From DATJGR01 sp963780795 (GTDB taxonomy: Bacteria > Pseudomonadota > Gammaproteobacteria > Pseudomonadales > Azotimanducaceae): a stretch of DNA of 64,000 nucleotides. Location of the stretch: the NCBI GenBank assembly GCA_963780795.1, contig CAWADH010000008.1:1116001-1180000 (forward strand), given 5' to 3'. Under the pieces are notes generated by a model. That model was not told where the DNA came from and searched no databases. It saw only the letters and a list, made by a program, of their open reading frames with translations. The translations under genes were made by a program, and so were the position numbers. This document shows, in pieces, positions 1 through 9,494 of this stretch; the stretch's first letter is position 1; each line of letters opens with the position of its first letter.

Positions 1-1
1 C

Positions 2-121
2 GAGAACGTTTTCGACGAAGACCCACCGATTTTTCCAAGCTGGCAGCAGGCGAATACCGATCCGTCGCAATATGACGTGCTGGGCCGCCGCTACTTTTTC
101 AGTTTGAGCTATCGGGTCTGA
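2..121 (+). CDS. TonB-dependent receptor, C-terminal end (partial)
   Basis: An open frame runs in from the left edge and stops with TGA at 119-121. Its last 39 residues end in GRRYFFSLSYRV. Alternating aromatic residues running up to the C-terminus are typical of the last beta-strand of TonB-dependent outer-membrane receptors, where substrate is imported across the outer membrane. Only the end is visible, so the substrate is unknown. The next gene starts 2 bases after the stop, which suggests co-transcription. Confidence 0.65.
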   Translation, partial: ENVFDEDPPIFPSWQQANTDPSQYDVLGRRYFFSLSYRV

Positions 122-123
122 TC

Positions 124-1332
124 ATGCGTATTCGGGTCCTCTCCACGATCCTATCGATCGCCATCGCGGCCGCTCCGGTCAATGCGCAAGACGCTGCGAC
201 CGAGTCCATCGTCGTGCGCACCTCGGCGGAGTTGTTGGCGATACTGAGCTCGGGGGAAAGCGAGCACGAAATCCATATCACCCGAGGCCGATACAGCATC
301 GATCGGCCGATCGTCGTTCCGGATGGCGTAGTGATCAGGGGCGACGGTGTCATGCGTTTCGACGAAAACGGCACCCCCAGCGGATTCGAGCCGGGCACCG
401 AGACGATTCTGGAGACCGCGGCCGATATGAATGGCGATCTTCTGACGCTGGGAAACGGCAGCGCGCTGCGCGGCCTGGTTCTGATCGACGATCCGAGCCC
501 AAACAAGGAGCGCGCCGGCAACGTGGTCTCCGTCGTATCGCGTCGACCGGGTGACGTCGTGGCCGCCTCGATCATCGAATGCGACATCGTCAGTTCGAAT
601 GCGAAGGCGTTCTCGGCGGATGGACCGACGGGCCGCGGGGTTGTCGCGTATACACGCAATCCCTTGACGCAGCCTCGACGACCTCATGATGGCGCAGCGG
701 TGAACGTGCGCATCGAGCGCTCGATCATTCGTGACACGGACGATGGCGTCGCAGTGTTCGTATTGAATTTCGCATCGGGTACGAGAACTGGTGCGACGCT
801 GATCCGCAATCGGGTCCTCGGAACACTGGTTGCGGGCGGTGCAGCGAATCGACCCGAAACTATTGACCATGCAACGACCGTGATCGAAACGGACCACAAC
901 CTGTTCGTCGCGCCTCAGGACGGCAACGTACGGGGTTGGCTTCTGATCGGTGCGAGCAGCGGGCCGCATCTGCCAAGTGAAGCTGCGGGACCGGCCTTCA
1001 ATATGCTGCGCGTGCGCTCCAGTGCAGATCGCATTGAAGGATTTGCCAACGCGATCATTGCGATCGCGGCACGACGCATCGTGTCCGGCTCGGGTCCGCT
1101 CTACGGCAACACACTCGACCTTCAGTTTGACGATTTGCGTATCCGCAGCGTCGGCGCAAACGCGGCCGATCTGCAACTGCACCCCGCGCAGGCCCTGCTG
1201 GACCAGGATCAACCGCCTTTGCCCGGACTCGACGCCGGCCAGCGCAATACGTTGCGCGTTCAGATGAGCGGTAGCGTTGGCAGCGGACTTCGCAACAACG
1301 CCTATTCGCCTTGTGATGATGCGGCCCAGTAA
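124..1332 (+). CDS. Secreted right-handed beta-helix protein
   Basis: The 402-residue protein begins with a clear signal peptide (MRIRVLSTILSIAIAAAPVNAQ, cleavage near residue 22), so it is exported. The body has short repeating strands rich in V/I/N/D, such as GVVIRGDGV, ALRGLVLIDD and IERSIIRDTDDGV. This is the pattern of parallel beta-helix proteins of the pectate-lyase-like fold, often polysaccharide-binding or polysaccharide-cleaving. I see no catalytic set that identifies a specific lyase. It starts 2 bases after the TonB receptor, with no strong ribosome site, which is consistent with translational coupling. A role in handling a glycan imported by the receptor is inference. Confidence 0.6.
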   Translation: MRIRVLSTILSIAIAAAPVNAQDAATESIVVRTSAELLAILSSGESEHEIHITRGRYSIDRPIVVPDGVVIRGDGVMRFDENGTPSGFEPGTETILETAADMNGDLLTLGNGSALRGLVLIDDPSPNKERAGNVVSVVSRRPGDVVAASIIECDIVSSNAKAFSADGPTGRGVVAYTRNPLTQPRRPHDGAAVNVRIERSIIRDTDDGVAVFVLNFASGTRTGATLIRNRVLGTLVAGGAANRPETIDHATTVIETDHNLFVAPQDGNVRGWLLIGASSGPHLPSEAAGPAFNMLRVRSSADRIEGFANAIIAIAARRIVSGSGPLYGNTLDLQFDDLRIRSVGANAADLQLHPAQALLDQDQPPLPGLDAGQRNTLRVQMSGSVGSGLRNNAYSPCDDAAQ

Positions 1333-1627
1333 CCCATCCGGCAATCGGCTCGAATTCGTTGGTACCGCTGTTGGATTCGCCCGCTCCAACAGCAGCTTCG
1401 ATCCGGCGCCGCCAACGTCTTGCTTCAGCGGAAAATGATTTAGAGGCGCGGATTTCAAACTTCGGCTACGGGATCCGCACCGCGAACGGCAGGTCGTATT
1501 CGTCACACCCCCACGTCCAGCCTCTTCGGCTGCAGGCTTTGCGGCATTGAGTAAACAGACCTTCGACCGCGCTCATTGGCCGCTGGCGCGTCGCGTTACA
1601 CTGTCCCGTCATCGCGGGGAGCATGCC

Positions 1628-3232
1628 ATGGCCGACGACGTCGTCGACGTTCTGATCATCGGAGCAGGCGCTTCGGGCGCTGCGGTCGCGTGGAGCCTGG
1701 CCGATACGCGCATGCGCATCGTCTGTTTCGAGCAAGGCGACTGGACGAATCCGTCCGATTACCCGAGCACCGCCGCGAACTGGGAGAGCCGGGCGTACGG
1801 TCCCTATCACATCGACCCGAACGTGCGCGGCCGCGACACGGACTATCCGATCAACAACGACGAATCCGCCGTCACGGTGGTCAATTTCAACGGCGTCGGC
1901 GGCAGCACCATTCTGTACGGCGCGCATTTCCCGCGATTGCATCCCTCCGACTTCAAGGTGCGAACGCTCGACGGTGTCGCGGAGGACTGGCCAATCGACT
2001 ACGACACGCTGGAACCATACTTCGCAACTAACGACCGCATGATGGGGGTGTCGGGGCTGGCCGGTGATCCGATGTATCCGGCCAAGCAACCGCCGCTGCC
2101 GCCGCTGCCGATGGGTCTCGTCGGCGAAACGGTCGCGCGCGGCTTCAACAAGCTCGGTTGGCATTGGTGGCCGTCCGACAGTGCGATCATTTCGCAGCCG
2201 TATCAGGGGCGCGACAAGTGCGTGAACCTGGGACCGTGCATCTCCGGCTGCGCGCAAGGCGGCAAATCGAGCACCGACATTACGTATTGGCCCGACGCAA
2301 TTCGCCGCGGCGTGGAGCTTCGCACGCGCTGTCGGGTACGCGAGATCACGGTGAACGAACACGGCTTCGCGAACGGCGTCGTTTACTTCAACGCGGCCGG
2401 CGAGGAGTGCTTCCAGCGCGCGGAGGTCGTCGTGATGGCGTGCAACGGCGTCGGCACGCCCCGCATTCTGCTGAACTCGAAGTCGCCACAGTTCCCCGAC
2501 GGTCTGGCAAACAGCAGCGGCCTGGTCGGTAAAAATCTGATGTTCCATCCGATTGCGTTCGTACAGGGTCTGTTCGAGGAACGGCTCGACAGTCACAAAG
2601 GTCCGCAAGCGTGCTGCATTCTCAGCAAGCAGTTCTACGAGACGGACGCGTCGCGCGGTTTCGTACGCGGCTACAACATGCAGATCGCGCGTGGATCGGG
2701 TCCGTTGGGTACCGCAATGGCGGGCTACGTCAGCGGAACCATTCCGTGGGGCCCCGGACATCACGAGGCATTCCGCCAACGGTTCGATCACGTCGCGTCG
2801 ATCGGCATCCTCTGCGAGGATTTACCCGAAGAACACAACACCGTCACGCTCGACCCGACGCGCGTCGATTCGAACGGCATCCCAGCGCCGAAGATCACGT
2901 ACCGCTACAGCGACAACAGTCTAAGGATGATGGAACACGGTCAGGCACGCGCTACGGAGGCGTTGCTCGCGGCCGGCGCGCACACGGTTACGAGTTCCGG
3001 ACCGCTGCGTGTATCCGGCTGGCATCTGCTCGGCACCGCGCGCACCGGCAAGGACCCGAAGCGATCCGTCGTCAACCATTGGGGGCGCAGCCACGACGTG
3101 AAGAACCTGTTCATCGTCGACGGCAGCGTGTTCGTCACCGGTGGCGGCGTGAACCCGGCCAGCACCATACAGGCGTGGGCGCTGTACGTGGCCGATGCGA
3201 TGAAGAAGAACCTCGCCAACCTGTTCGACTGA
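1628..3232 (+). CDS. GMC-family flavoprotein dehydrogenase, gluconate 2-dehydrogenase large-subunit type
   Basis: The 534-residue protein opens with the FAD-binding motif VLIIGAGASGAAVAW and closes with the GMC C-terminal domain. The active-site His lies in GWHLLGTARTG and the second FAD contact in GGGVNPASTIQAW. The ATG at 1628 is chosen over an upstream frame because GGGGAG sits just before it. Cysteines 198, 204 and 208 form C-X5-C-X3-C, the spacing that holds a [3Fe-4S] cluster in FAD-dependent glucose dehydrogenase large subunits. The family oxidises sugars, alcohols or acids. The next gene is the matching small subunit, but there is no multiheme cytochrome subunit beside it, so the electron acceptor is unknown. 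No export signal is visible. Confidence 0.85.
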   Translation: MADDVVDVLIIGAGASGAAVAWSLADTRMRIVCFEQGDWTNPSDYPSTAANWESRAYGPYHIDPNVRGRDTDYPINNDESAVTVVNFNGVGGSTILYGAHFPRLHPSDFKVRTLDGVAEDWPIDYDTLEPYFATNDRMMGVSGLAGDPMYPAKQPPLPPLPMGLVGETVARGFNKLGWHWWPSDSAIISQPYQGRDKCVNLGPCISGCAQGGKSSTDITYWPDAIRRGVELRTRCRVREITVNEHGFANGVVYFNAAGEECFQRAEVVVMACNGVGTPRILLNSKSPQFPDGLANSSGLVGKNLMFHPIAFVQGLFEERLDSHKGPQACCILSKQFYETDASRGFVRGYNMQIARGSGPLGTAMAGYVSGTIPWGPGHHEAFRQRFDHVASIGILCEDLPEEHNTVTLDPTRVDSNGIPAPKITYRYSDNSLRMMEHGQARATEALLAAGAHTVTSSGPLRVSGWHLLGTARTGKDPKRSVVNHWGRSHDVKNLFIVDGSVFVTGGGVNPASTIQAWALYVADAMKKNLANLFD

Positions 3233-3256
3233 GCCTTTCGATTGAGGAGCGACGCC

Positions 3257-3709
3257 ATGGCCGACATCATCTCCACCGACCATCCGTTGACGCGTTCCCA
3301 ACAGATTCTCCTGGCCGCGGTTCTCGACACACTGGTTCCGGCCAGCGACGACGGTGCGATGCCAAGCGCCGCCGACGTCGGGTTCGACGCGTATCTGCTC
3401 GCCCAGGCGGAGGATTTCATCCCGCTCGTGATATCGGCGTTGCAGCGTTTCAAATCTTCCTTCGCCGATCTCCCCCTCGCTGGTCGCTGCGAATACGTCC
3501 GCGAGTTCAGTGTGAGCGATCCGCAGCTGTTTCAAGCACTGCTGACGCGCGTCTACGACTGCTACTACCAGAACGACCGCGTGCGCGTGCAGATCGGCGT
3601 CGTCACCGGCGCGCCGTTCCCGCAAGGCAACCAGGTCGTGGCGGGAGATCTGTCGCTGCTCGATCCCGTCATCGAACACAGCGCGCGTCACGTGTATCGA
3701 AAGCCGTGA
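3257..3709 (+). CDS. Gluconate 2-dehydrogenase subunit 3 family protein
   Basis: This 150-residue protein begins MADIISTDHPLT, followed by the hydrophobic stretch and LDTLVPASDDGAMPSAADVG segment characteristic of the small (subunit 3) partner of GMC dehydrogenases. GAGGAG lies 8 bases before the ATG at 3257, which decides the start over an upstream TTG. It follows the large-subunit gene by 24 bases, so the two are surely one operon. Many family members carry a twin-arginine signal that exports the folded complex, but none is visible here. The complex may therefore stay in the cytoplasm. Confidence 0.8.
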   Translation: MADIISTDHPLTRSQQILLAAVLDTLVPASDDGAMPSAADVGFDAYLLAQAEDFIPLVISALQRFKSSFADLPLAGRCEYVREFSVSDPQLFQALLTRVYDCYYQNDRVRVQIGVVTGAPFPQGNQVVAGDLSLLDPVIEHSARHVYRKP

Positions 3710-3752
3710 CACACCGGTGATTCTCTTCCATCCGAAAGCCAGGAGTTCTTCG

Positions 3753-4757
3753 ATGTCCAGCAACACCCAAGTGTTGATCGCGGCGGTGCCCGACGGGCCG
3801 CTCGCTGCCGAGCATTTTCAGGTCCAGGAAGACCGCGGCGCCGGTTTGCGGCGACGGCCAGGTTCTTATGCCGCACGCTCGCGCTGACGATCGGCGCCGG
3901 GCAACGAGCAGGTCTACAGGGCAGCGCGAGTTACGCAGGCGCACCGAAAGCCGGAGTGGTAATGGGCGGAACCGGCGTCGCGCGCGTCGAGCAATCGCGC
4001 GCAGCCGGATTCGCACCGGGAGACGTAGTGGTCGGCCCGACCGGCTGGCAGGCGCTTTCAGTCCATAAGGCGTCCTCGCTGCGCAAGGTGCCGGCCGGCG
4101 GCGATCCCGCGTTGCACCTCGGCGTGCTCGGCACGAATGGACTTACGGCCTACTTCGGTTTACTCGATGTGGGCGCGCCCAAGCCTGGCTCAACCGTTGT
4201 CGTCTCGGCCGCTGCGGGTTCGGTCGGTCACATCGTGGGGCAGATCGCGAAGCGCATGGGCTGCCGCGTGGTCGGCGTCGCGGGTTCCGACACGAAGTGC
4301 CGCATCCTCGTAGACGAACTCGGCTTCGACGATAGCGCTCAACTACAAAGACGGCGACTTTCGCGCGGCGTTCAAAGACGCGACGCCGAATCGCATCGAC
4401 GTCTACTTCGACAACACCGGCGGCGACATCCTGGGCAGCGCGCTGTTCCGCATGAACGCGCACGGACGCATCGTCTGTTGCGGCGCCGTCAGCCAGTACG
4501 ACACGGCGCGACCGACCGGCAGTCCGCGCGGCATCCCCGGCCTGCTGGTCAACAATCGAGTGCGCATGGAGGGGTTTCTGGTATTCGATTACGCAGACCG
4601 ATACGACGAGGCGCGGGGCGAGATGATGCAATGGATCGAGCGCGGCGAGCTCGTGCCGCGCGTTACCGAGTACAAGGGATTGGAGTCAGCACCCGCCGCG
4701 TTCATCCATCTGCTGCACGGCGATACCGTCGGCACCACGATCGTTCGCGTCGATTGA
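3753..4757 (+). pseudogene. Frameshifted NADP-dependent MDR oxidoreductase (quinone-oxidoreductase/PTGR type)
   Basis: The gene starts well (AGGAG at 3741-3745, ATG at 3753, MSSNTQVLIAAVPDGP), but homologous sequence then moves through different frames. The first frame stops at 3885. Segments PVCGDGQVL, then RTLALTIGAGQRAG and SYAGAPKAGVVMGGTG, continue in shifted frames near 3820-3870. A third break near 4335 separates VAGSDTKCRILVDELGFDD from ALNYKDGDFRAAFKD and the C-terminal half ending at 4757. The intact family is about 335-345 residues, zinc-independent, and reduces enones or quinones with NADPH (motif VVSAAAGSVGHIVGQIAK at 4197). Three shifts in 1 kb suggest either real decay or poor sequence. 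Confidence 0.7.
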
Positions 4758-5031
4758 GCCGGTGCAAGGGAGACCGACGACTGGCACGAGAATGCAGCCG
4801 GAACGTTACAGGCCAGCGAACCGGAATCGTGATGAACAACGTGCTGCTAGGGTTCGCGGCGCTGCCGGGCCGGATCGAATAGCTGTTGATCGCCATTCAG
4901 TGCCAACTAGCCATGCTGCCAAACTTTGCCGTGATTGTGGCGCTGCCCCCGTCGTTGCCGATCGCGAGCCCCACGCGTACCGGGTTGCTCGTACCGCTTA
5001 GAGTGGCGCAGTTCACATACGTCCAGAATTC

Positions 5032-7023
5032 TTAGTTCCTGCCTTTGATTTGATGGAACTGCGCATACACCTTCACGCCTCGGATGCGTCCGATGAACGT
5101 GAACTTTCCATCCTTCAGTTGGAAAGCGTTCGCCGGAATCGTCGTCGAAAACGTACCGACCTGGATTGTTACTGGCTCGATGACGGATGGAATCCCGTCG
5201 CTGTCGGCGCCCAGCGTGACAGCGGCAAACATCTCGAACCGATCCTTGCCCTGCACCGGACTCAAATCGATATTGGCCATGGGCTCGAACCGCGCGAACG
5301 TGATGGCGCCCTCCGCGGGGCGCACGAACACATCAATCCTTCCATTGGTGTCGGCTGCGACCAAGTCGCTAGCGTCGCTCACAAACGCTACGACGTGCCC
5401 GTCCGCGCTGATGTTCTGCGTGAAGCTCCCGCTATTGCCGCTGTCCGATCCAGCCCGGTTGACACTCACCAACCGCGTTGAACGCGCCCGCAGGTCGCGC
5501 ACAAACACGTCGAAATTTCCGTTGCTGTCGGTTCCAACCAAGTCGCTCGCGCTGCTTCCAAACGCTACGAAAAGGCCGTCCGCGCTGATGGTCGGACCTC
5601 CGGAGCCGAACGGCCTGAAGACGCAGCCGCCTTGTTCGGGACGACACTCCGTGGGGGGCCGTGCGGCGTCGGTTCCTTCTCGGTTGACACTTGCCAAAGT
5701 AGTCGTGCCGGTCACGAGGTCGCGCACGAACACATCGTCCGCATCGTTGGTGTCTCTCGCCACCAGGTCGCTCATGCTGCTTTCGAATGCGACTAAACGC
5801 CCATCCGCGCTGAACGCGGCGGGGCTGGGAGGATATCCAGTCTGTCCCCTCCTGATGTTGGCGCTGTCCGTGCCATCAAAGTTGACAGTCACGAGAGAGG
5901 TCACGCCCGTCTGCAGGTCGCGGACAAACAAGTCAAAGTCCTCGTTGGTGTCAGTCGCGACCAGATCACTGGCGAAAGAGGTGAACGCCACGAAACGGCC
6001 ATTTGCACTGAGCGCAGAGAGGAGTGATAGACAATTTGCGGTGGAAGTACCGGCCAGGTTCATACTGACCAGCGTGGTCTTTCCGGCCTGCAGATCGCGC
6101 ACGAACACGTTATCACCGCAGTACAACGGCGCAGGATCAGATGAGAAGTGAATGCATTCGCTGGTGAGAGGAGTTGCCGTTAGGTCCCTCGCATCGCTCA
6201 CAAACGCCACGAAGCGCCCGTTGCTACTGATAGCAAAGCTGTACAGGCCCGAATCGCCCCGACCACTGTCGGTTCCTGCCAGGTTGGTGCTTACAAGTCT
6301 CGTTGTTCCCCTCTGCAGGTCGCGCACGAACACGTCGCTTCTTCCATTGGTGTCGCTTGCGACCAGGTCGCTAGCGCTGCTCACGAACACTACGAAACGG
6401 CCGTCCGAGGTGATCACGGGATCGATCGATCCATCATTGCCACCATTCGTTCCAGACCGGTTGGCGCTCACCAGGGTTGTCTTTCGCGTCTGCAGGTCGC
6501 GCACGAACACGTCAGAGCTGTCGTTGTTGTCGTTCGCCACCAGGTCGTGTGCCTCACTCATGAAAGCCACGAAGCGGCCGTTGCGGCTGATCGACGGTCC
6601 TACCTGACCAGAACCGCCATCGCCGCTGTCGGTGCCCGCAAGGTTTGCGCTCACCAGTGTCGTTGTTCCCGTCTGCACGTCGCGTACGAACACATCCCCG
6701 CAACTGTTCGGACAGTTCCGGCTGCCACCGTTGGTGTCGGTCGCAACCAAGTCGCTCGCGCTGCTGACGAACGCCACGAAACGGCCGTTTCCGCTGAGCG
6801 CGGGCAAGCGATTCGAAGAGTGCGAATCGCCGTTGCCACTATTGGTTCCAAACCGATTGATACTCACCAACTCGGTCTGCGGGCTGAAGGGCTCCGGCTC
6901 CCCTGCTGCTTGCACAACAGACGCCACGGTCTCCACCAGAATCAAAACGAGACCTCGAGTGCACATCCTCTCAAGCCGAGCATTTCGGCCACGCCGAAGA
7001 AATCGAGCCGCCGCTGTAAGCAT
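5032..7023 (-). CDS. Secreted PD40/TolB-like beta-propeller protein with eight repeats
   Basis: After an N-terminal hydrophobic segment (CTRGLVLILVETVASVVQA) that looks like a long signal peptide, the protein carries about eight repeats. Each has the form ISxNGRFVAFVSSASDLVATDTNG, then DVFVRDLQTGTTTLVS. These are PD40/WD40-like blades as in the TolB propeller. The last about 90 residues form a different all-beta tail. AGAGGGG lies just before the ATG at 7023, so that start is preferred over the ATG at 7041. Proteins of this type are extracytoplasmic and of unknown function. Insertions with paired Cys occur in several blades (NCPNSCG, CIHF to LYCG). The diguanylate cyclase gene lies upstream on the same strand. 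Confidence 0.75.
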   Translation of the reverse strand: MLTAAARFLRRGRNARLERMCTRGLVLILVETVASVVQAAGEPEPFSPQTELVSINRFGTNSGNGDSHSSNRLPALSGNGRFVAFVSSASDLVATDTNGGSRNCPNSCGDVFVRDVQTGTTTLVSANLAGTDSGDGGSGQVGPSISRNGRFVAFMSEAHDLVANDNNDSSDVFVRDLQTRKTTLVSANRSGTNGGNDGSIDPVITSDGRFVVFVSSASDLVASDTNGRSDVFVRDLQRGTTRLVSTNLAGTDSGRGDSGLYSFAISSNGRFVAFVSDARDLTATPLTSECIHFSSDPAPLYCGDNVFVRDLQAGKTTLVSMNLAGTSTANCLSLLSALSANGRFVAFTSFASDLVATDTNEDFDLFVRDLQTGVTSLVTVNFDGTDSANIRRGQTGYPPSPAAFSADGRLVAFESSMSDLVARDTNDADDVFVRDLVTGTTTLASVNREGTDAARPPTECRPEQGGCVFRPFGSGGPTISADGLFVAFGSSASDLVGTDSNGNFDVFVRDLRARSTRLVSVNRAGSDSGNSGSFTQNISADGHVVAFVSDASDLVAADTNGRIDVFVRPAEGAITFARFEPMANIDLSPVQGKDRFEMFAAVTLGADSDGIPSVIEPVTIQVGTFSTTIPANAFQLKDGKFTFIGRIRGVKVYAQFHQIKGRN

Positions 7024-7207
7024 TTGAGCGCCCCTCTCCATCCGTGTGCGTGTGCTCTTCTAACGCTTCACAGGGGCAATGGCGATACGGACTTCTGCTT
7101 GCACCGCGCCCCGCATCGATCGGTTAGGACAGGCTGCAGTGTGCGATTCCTCAGAATCTCAACCGTGCGACCAGATAGATCCGCTCGCCCGTGTACGCGT
7201 TGCGGGT

Positions 7208-8338
7208 CTAGTGGTCGGTGGCGTGAACCACCGTATTCCGGCCGCCCGCTTTCGCGTCGTACAGGGCCGTGTCGGCGAGTTCGATCAGCCGCTCGCCCGC
7301 CAGCTTCGAGTCGCCCATGTCTGTGCTGGGCCAATGCTCGGCGACGCCGATCGACACGGTCACAGCAACGCGCTCGCCGACGCCCGGCAACTCGAATCCT
7401 TTGGCCGCGACCGCGCGGCGCATTCGTTCAGCGAGCGAGCGACCCGCTTCGATGCCGGTACGCGGCAGCAATATGACGAACTCTTCGCCGCCGTACCGCG
7501 CAGACACATCGCTGTTGCGCACTTCGGTTTCGATGCGACGTGCGAGCTGTCGCAGCAGTTCGTCGCCGGCGAGGTGACCGTACTGGTCGTTGATCTTCTT
7601 GAAGTGATCGACGTCGATCATGAGGCACGTGAGCGCGCTGTTGTCGCGCTGGCTGCGCGCGAGTTCCTCGTACAGCCGTGTCTGGAGATAGCGCCGGTTG
7701 CGCCAGCCCGTGAGCGCATCCGTCAGTCCACTTCGGACGAGGCGCGCCCGATTGACGGCGCTCTCGAGGCAGAACGCGGCAATGACGGCGAGGTGGTGAA
7801 GAAAGTCGGTCGCGAGATGGCCACCGAATCTGTGGCTTTCGTCACTGCCGAGATTGAGGCTGCCGACGATGCGTTCCTCGCGCGTGAGCGGAAGCAACGC
7901 GACACTCTGAAGGCGCACGTCGACTGGAAACAGCGGCCCGTGATCGGAGCGCGCGAACCTTCCGAGCCATGGCCGGTTTCCCGACGCAAGCTGCGGGGCG
8001 AACGCGCGCATTGAATCGACGAACAAGACCGCTTCATGCCCGCCTGCGCGCGTGCCCTGTGCGGCGAGCAGCTGCCGCACTTCGTGCTCGGGATCGGCGA
8101 GCACGAGCGTGACCGCTGCCAGCCGATAGCTCGCGCGCAAGCCGGTCGTGAGACGCTCGAACAGCGTGTCGAGACTGTCCGCCTCGAGCAGTTCCATCTC
8201 ACGACGCTGCGATCGCTGCCAGGCGTCCTCGTTCTTGCGAGCTTCGTCCGTGAGCGCAACGATCCGGCGCTTCAGATCGATCAGCTCGCGGTCGTCCTTG
8301 TCCACGTCGTCACTCCGTTTCCTCAGCCGCGGGGTCAC
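7208..8338 (-). CDS. Diguanylate cyclase with N-terminal GAF/DUF484-like sensor domain
   Basis: The 376-residue protein makes cyclic di-GMP from two GTP. The C-terminal GGDEF domain is intact, with GGEEF at residues 283-287. The product-inhibition site RNSD sits at 274-277, exactly five residues before it, so feedback inhibition is expected. Residues 1-50 look like a coiled coil (DDVDKDDRELIDLKRRIVAL). Residues 50-195 resemble a DUF484/GAF-type sensor (LASGNRPWLGRF, SVALLPLTREERIVGSLNLG). There are no membrane segments, so the signal is cytoplasmic. It could tune surface attachment, for which the adhesin operon at 11341 is a possible target; that link is inference. Confidence 0.88.
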   Translation of the reverse strand: MTPRLRKRSDDVDKDDRELIDLKRRIVALTDEARKNEDAWQRSQRREMELLEADSLDTLFERLTTGLRASYRLAAVTLVLADPEHEVRQLLAAQGTRAGGHEAVLFVDSMRAFAPQLASGNRPWLGRFARSDHGPLFPVDVRLQSVALLPLTREERIVGSLNLGSDESHRFGGHLATDFLHHLAVIAAFCLESAVNRARLVRSGLTDALTGWRNRRYLQTRLYEELARSQRDNSALTCLMIDVDHFKKINDQYGHLAGDELLRQLARRIETEVRNSDVSARYGGEEFVILLPRTGIEAGRSLAERMRRAVAAKGFELPGVGERVAVTVSIGVAEHWPSTDMGDSKLAGERLIELADTALYDAKAGGRNTVVHATDH

Positions 8339-8518
8339 CTGGTACGCCGTCGATTCACGTGCAACTCACGGTGCCCAATCTATCGTCACTAAACATAGTC
8401 GACGATGATCCACTGCGCAGAACACGCGCTGATCCACCTGGTTGGATCCAGCCCAAGTGCCCGACTCCGCGGTGCGCGACGTAAAGTTCGTCGCGCCGAT
8501 TGTTCCGCAACGCGAGAC

Positions 8519-8587
8519 TTGGCATCGTCGCCATTTGGCATCGTCGCTATATAGACGACGAATCCGATAGACGACGAATCCGGATTC
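8519..8587. repeat. Two adjacent pairs of 16-bp tandem direct repeats, plus a 12-bp palindrome
   Basis: A 16-mer beginning TTGGCATCGTCG occurs at 8519-8534 and again at 8535-8550 with one mismatch. A different 16-mer, ATAGACGACGAATCCG, occurs twice exactly at 8551-8566 and 8567-8582. The palindrome GAATCCGGATTC spans 8576-8587. All lie in the divergent gap between the diguanylate cyclase and the esterase, ending 17 bases before the esterase ATG. The position suits regulator binding or a replication-slippage product. Confidence 0.6.
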
Positions 8588-8604
8588 CCGAATCGAGGAG
8601 TGCA

Positions 8605-9489
8605 ATGACCCACAGTGCTTTGCCCGAAGAAGTCATCCACCTCTGGCCCGACGGCCCGCCAACGAAGCTCGAGGGTGTCGGCCCTGAGGTCACCTTCCGC
8701 GGACCGGTCGGCGTTGCCGCCGAAACGGTGATGCTGCGCAACGTGTCGGAGCCGACGCTGACGGTGTTCCGTCCCACGAACGGCAAGCCGAACGGCATCG
8801 GTGTGATCGTCTGTCCCGGCGGTGGCTGGCGTCTGCTCGCGTGGGAACACGAAGGCATCGACGTGGCGGATTGGCTGGCGGCGCGCGGCTACACCGCGTT
8901 CCTGCTGAAGTACCGCGTGCGCGGTACGCCTGCGAAGCAGGCCGATTACGACGCCGACATGGCCAGGCTGTACACGACGATCGACGTCACCCGCAAGGGA
9001 CGCAGAGCACCGCGCACGATCGGCGACGTCGTGCCCTACGAGTCGATCCGCGCCGCGCGCGAAGCCGCGGCCGACGACGGACGCCGCGCGATCTCAATCG
9101 TTCGCGAGCATGCGAAGGATTGGAACGTCGATCCCGCGAAGGTCGGCATGATCGGATTCTCTGCCGGTGCTTTTCTCGTCGTCGATGTCGCGGTCGATCC
9201 GCGCGCCGCACCGCTCGCCTTCGTCGCGCCCATTTACGGCGGCGAGACACTGGGACGCACCGTGCCTGCGGATGCACCGCCGCTGTTCACGGTGATGGCC
9301 CAGGACGACCTGCTTCTTTACCGGCTCGCCGAAGTTCTCTACTCGGACTGGACCGATGCCGAGCGTTCCGCGGAAATGCACATCTACCGGCGCGGCGACC
9401 ACGGCTTCGGCATGGTGAAACAGGGAGCGCCATCGGATAAGTGGATCGAGCTGTTCCACGACTGGCTCGCCGATCAGCAGCTGGCGTAG
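8605..9489 (+). CDS. Alpha/beta-hydrolase, acetyl-esterase (BD-FAE/xylan-esterase-like) type
   Basis: This 294-residue hydrolase has the oxyanion segment VCPGGGWRLLAWEHEG, the nucleophile elbow GFSAG (Ser186), an acid in MAQDDLLLY and the final His in YRRGDHGFGM. That is a complete catalytic triad. The layout (CPGGG, then a long insert before GFSAG, then DHGF) matches small carbohydrate-acetyl esterases. The start at 8605 is set by GAGGAG at 8595-8600. There is no signal peptide, so it acts in the cytoplasm. The next gene begins 5 bases later, so the two form an operon. The substrate is not determined. Confidence 0.8.
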   Translation: MTHSALPEEVIHLWPDGPPTKLEGVGPEVTFRGPVGVAAETVMLRNVSEPTLTVFRPTNGKPNGIGVIVCPGGGWRLLAWEHEGIDVADWLAARGYTAFLLKYRVRGTPAKQADYDADMARLYTTIDVTRKGRRAPRTIGDVVPYESIRAAREAAADDGRRAISIVREHAKDWNVDPAKVGMIGFSAGAFLVVDVAVDPRAAPLAFVAPIYGGETLGRTVPADAPPLFTVMAQDDLLLYRLAEVLYSDWTDAERSAEMHIYRRGDHGFGMVKQGAPSDKWIELFHDWLADQQLA

Positions 9490-9494
9490 CTGCC

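Noticed and set aside
151..1506. Long minus-strand frame across the beta-helix gene
   Set aside because: The sense gene has a signal peptide and a coherent fold. The antisense product is Arg-rich with no motif.
5032..7023. TolB of the Tol-Pal system
   Set aside because: The propeller repeats are similar in type, but there is no TolB N-terminal domain and no tol/pal neighbours; it has eight blades and Cys-bearing insertions.
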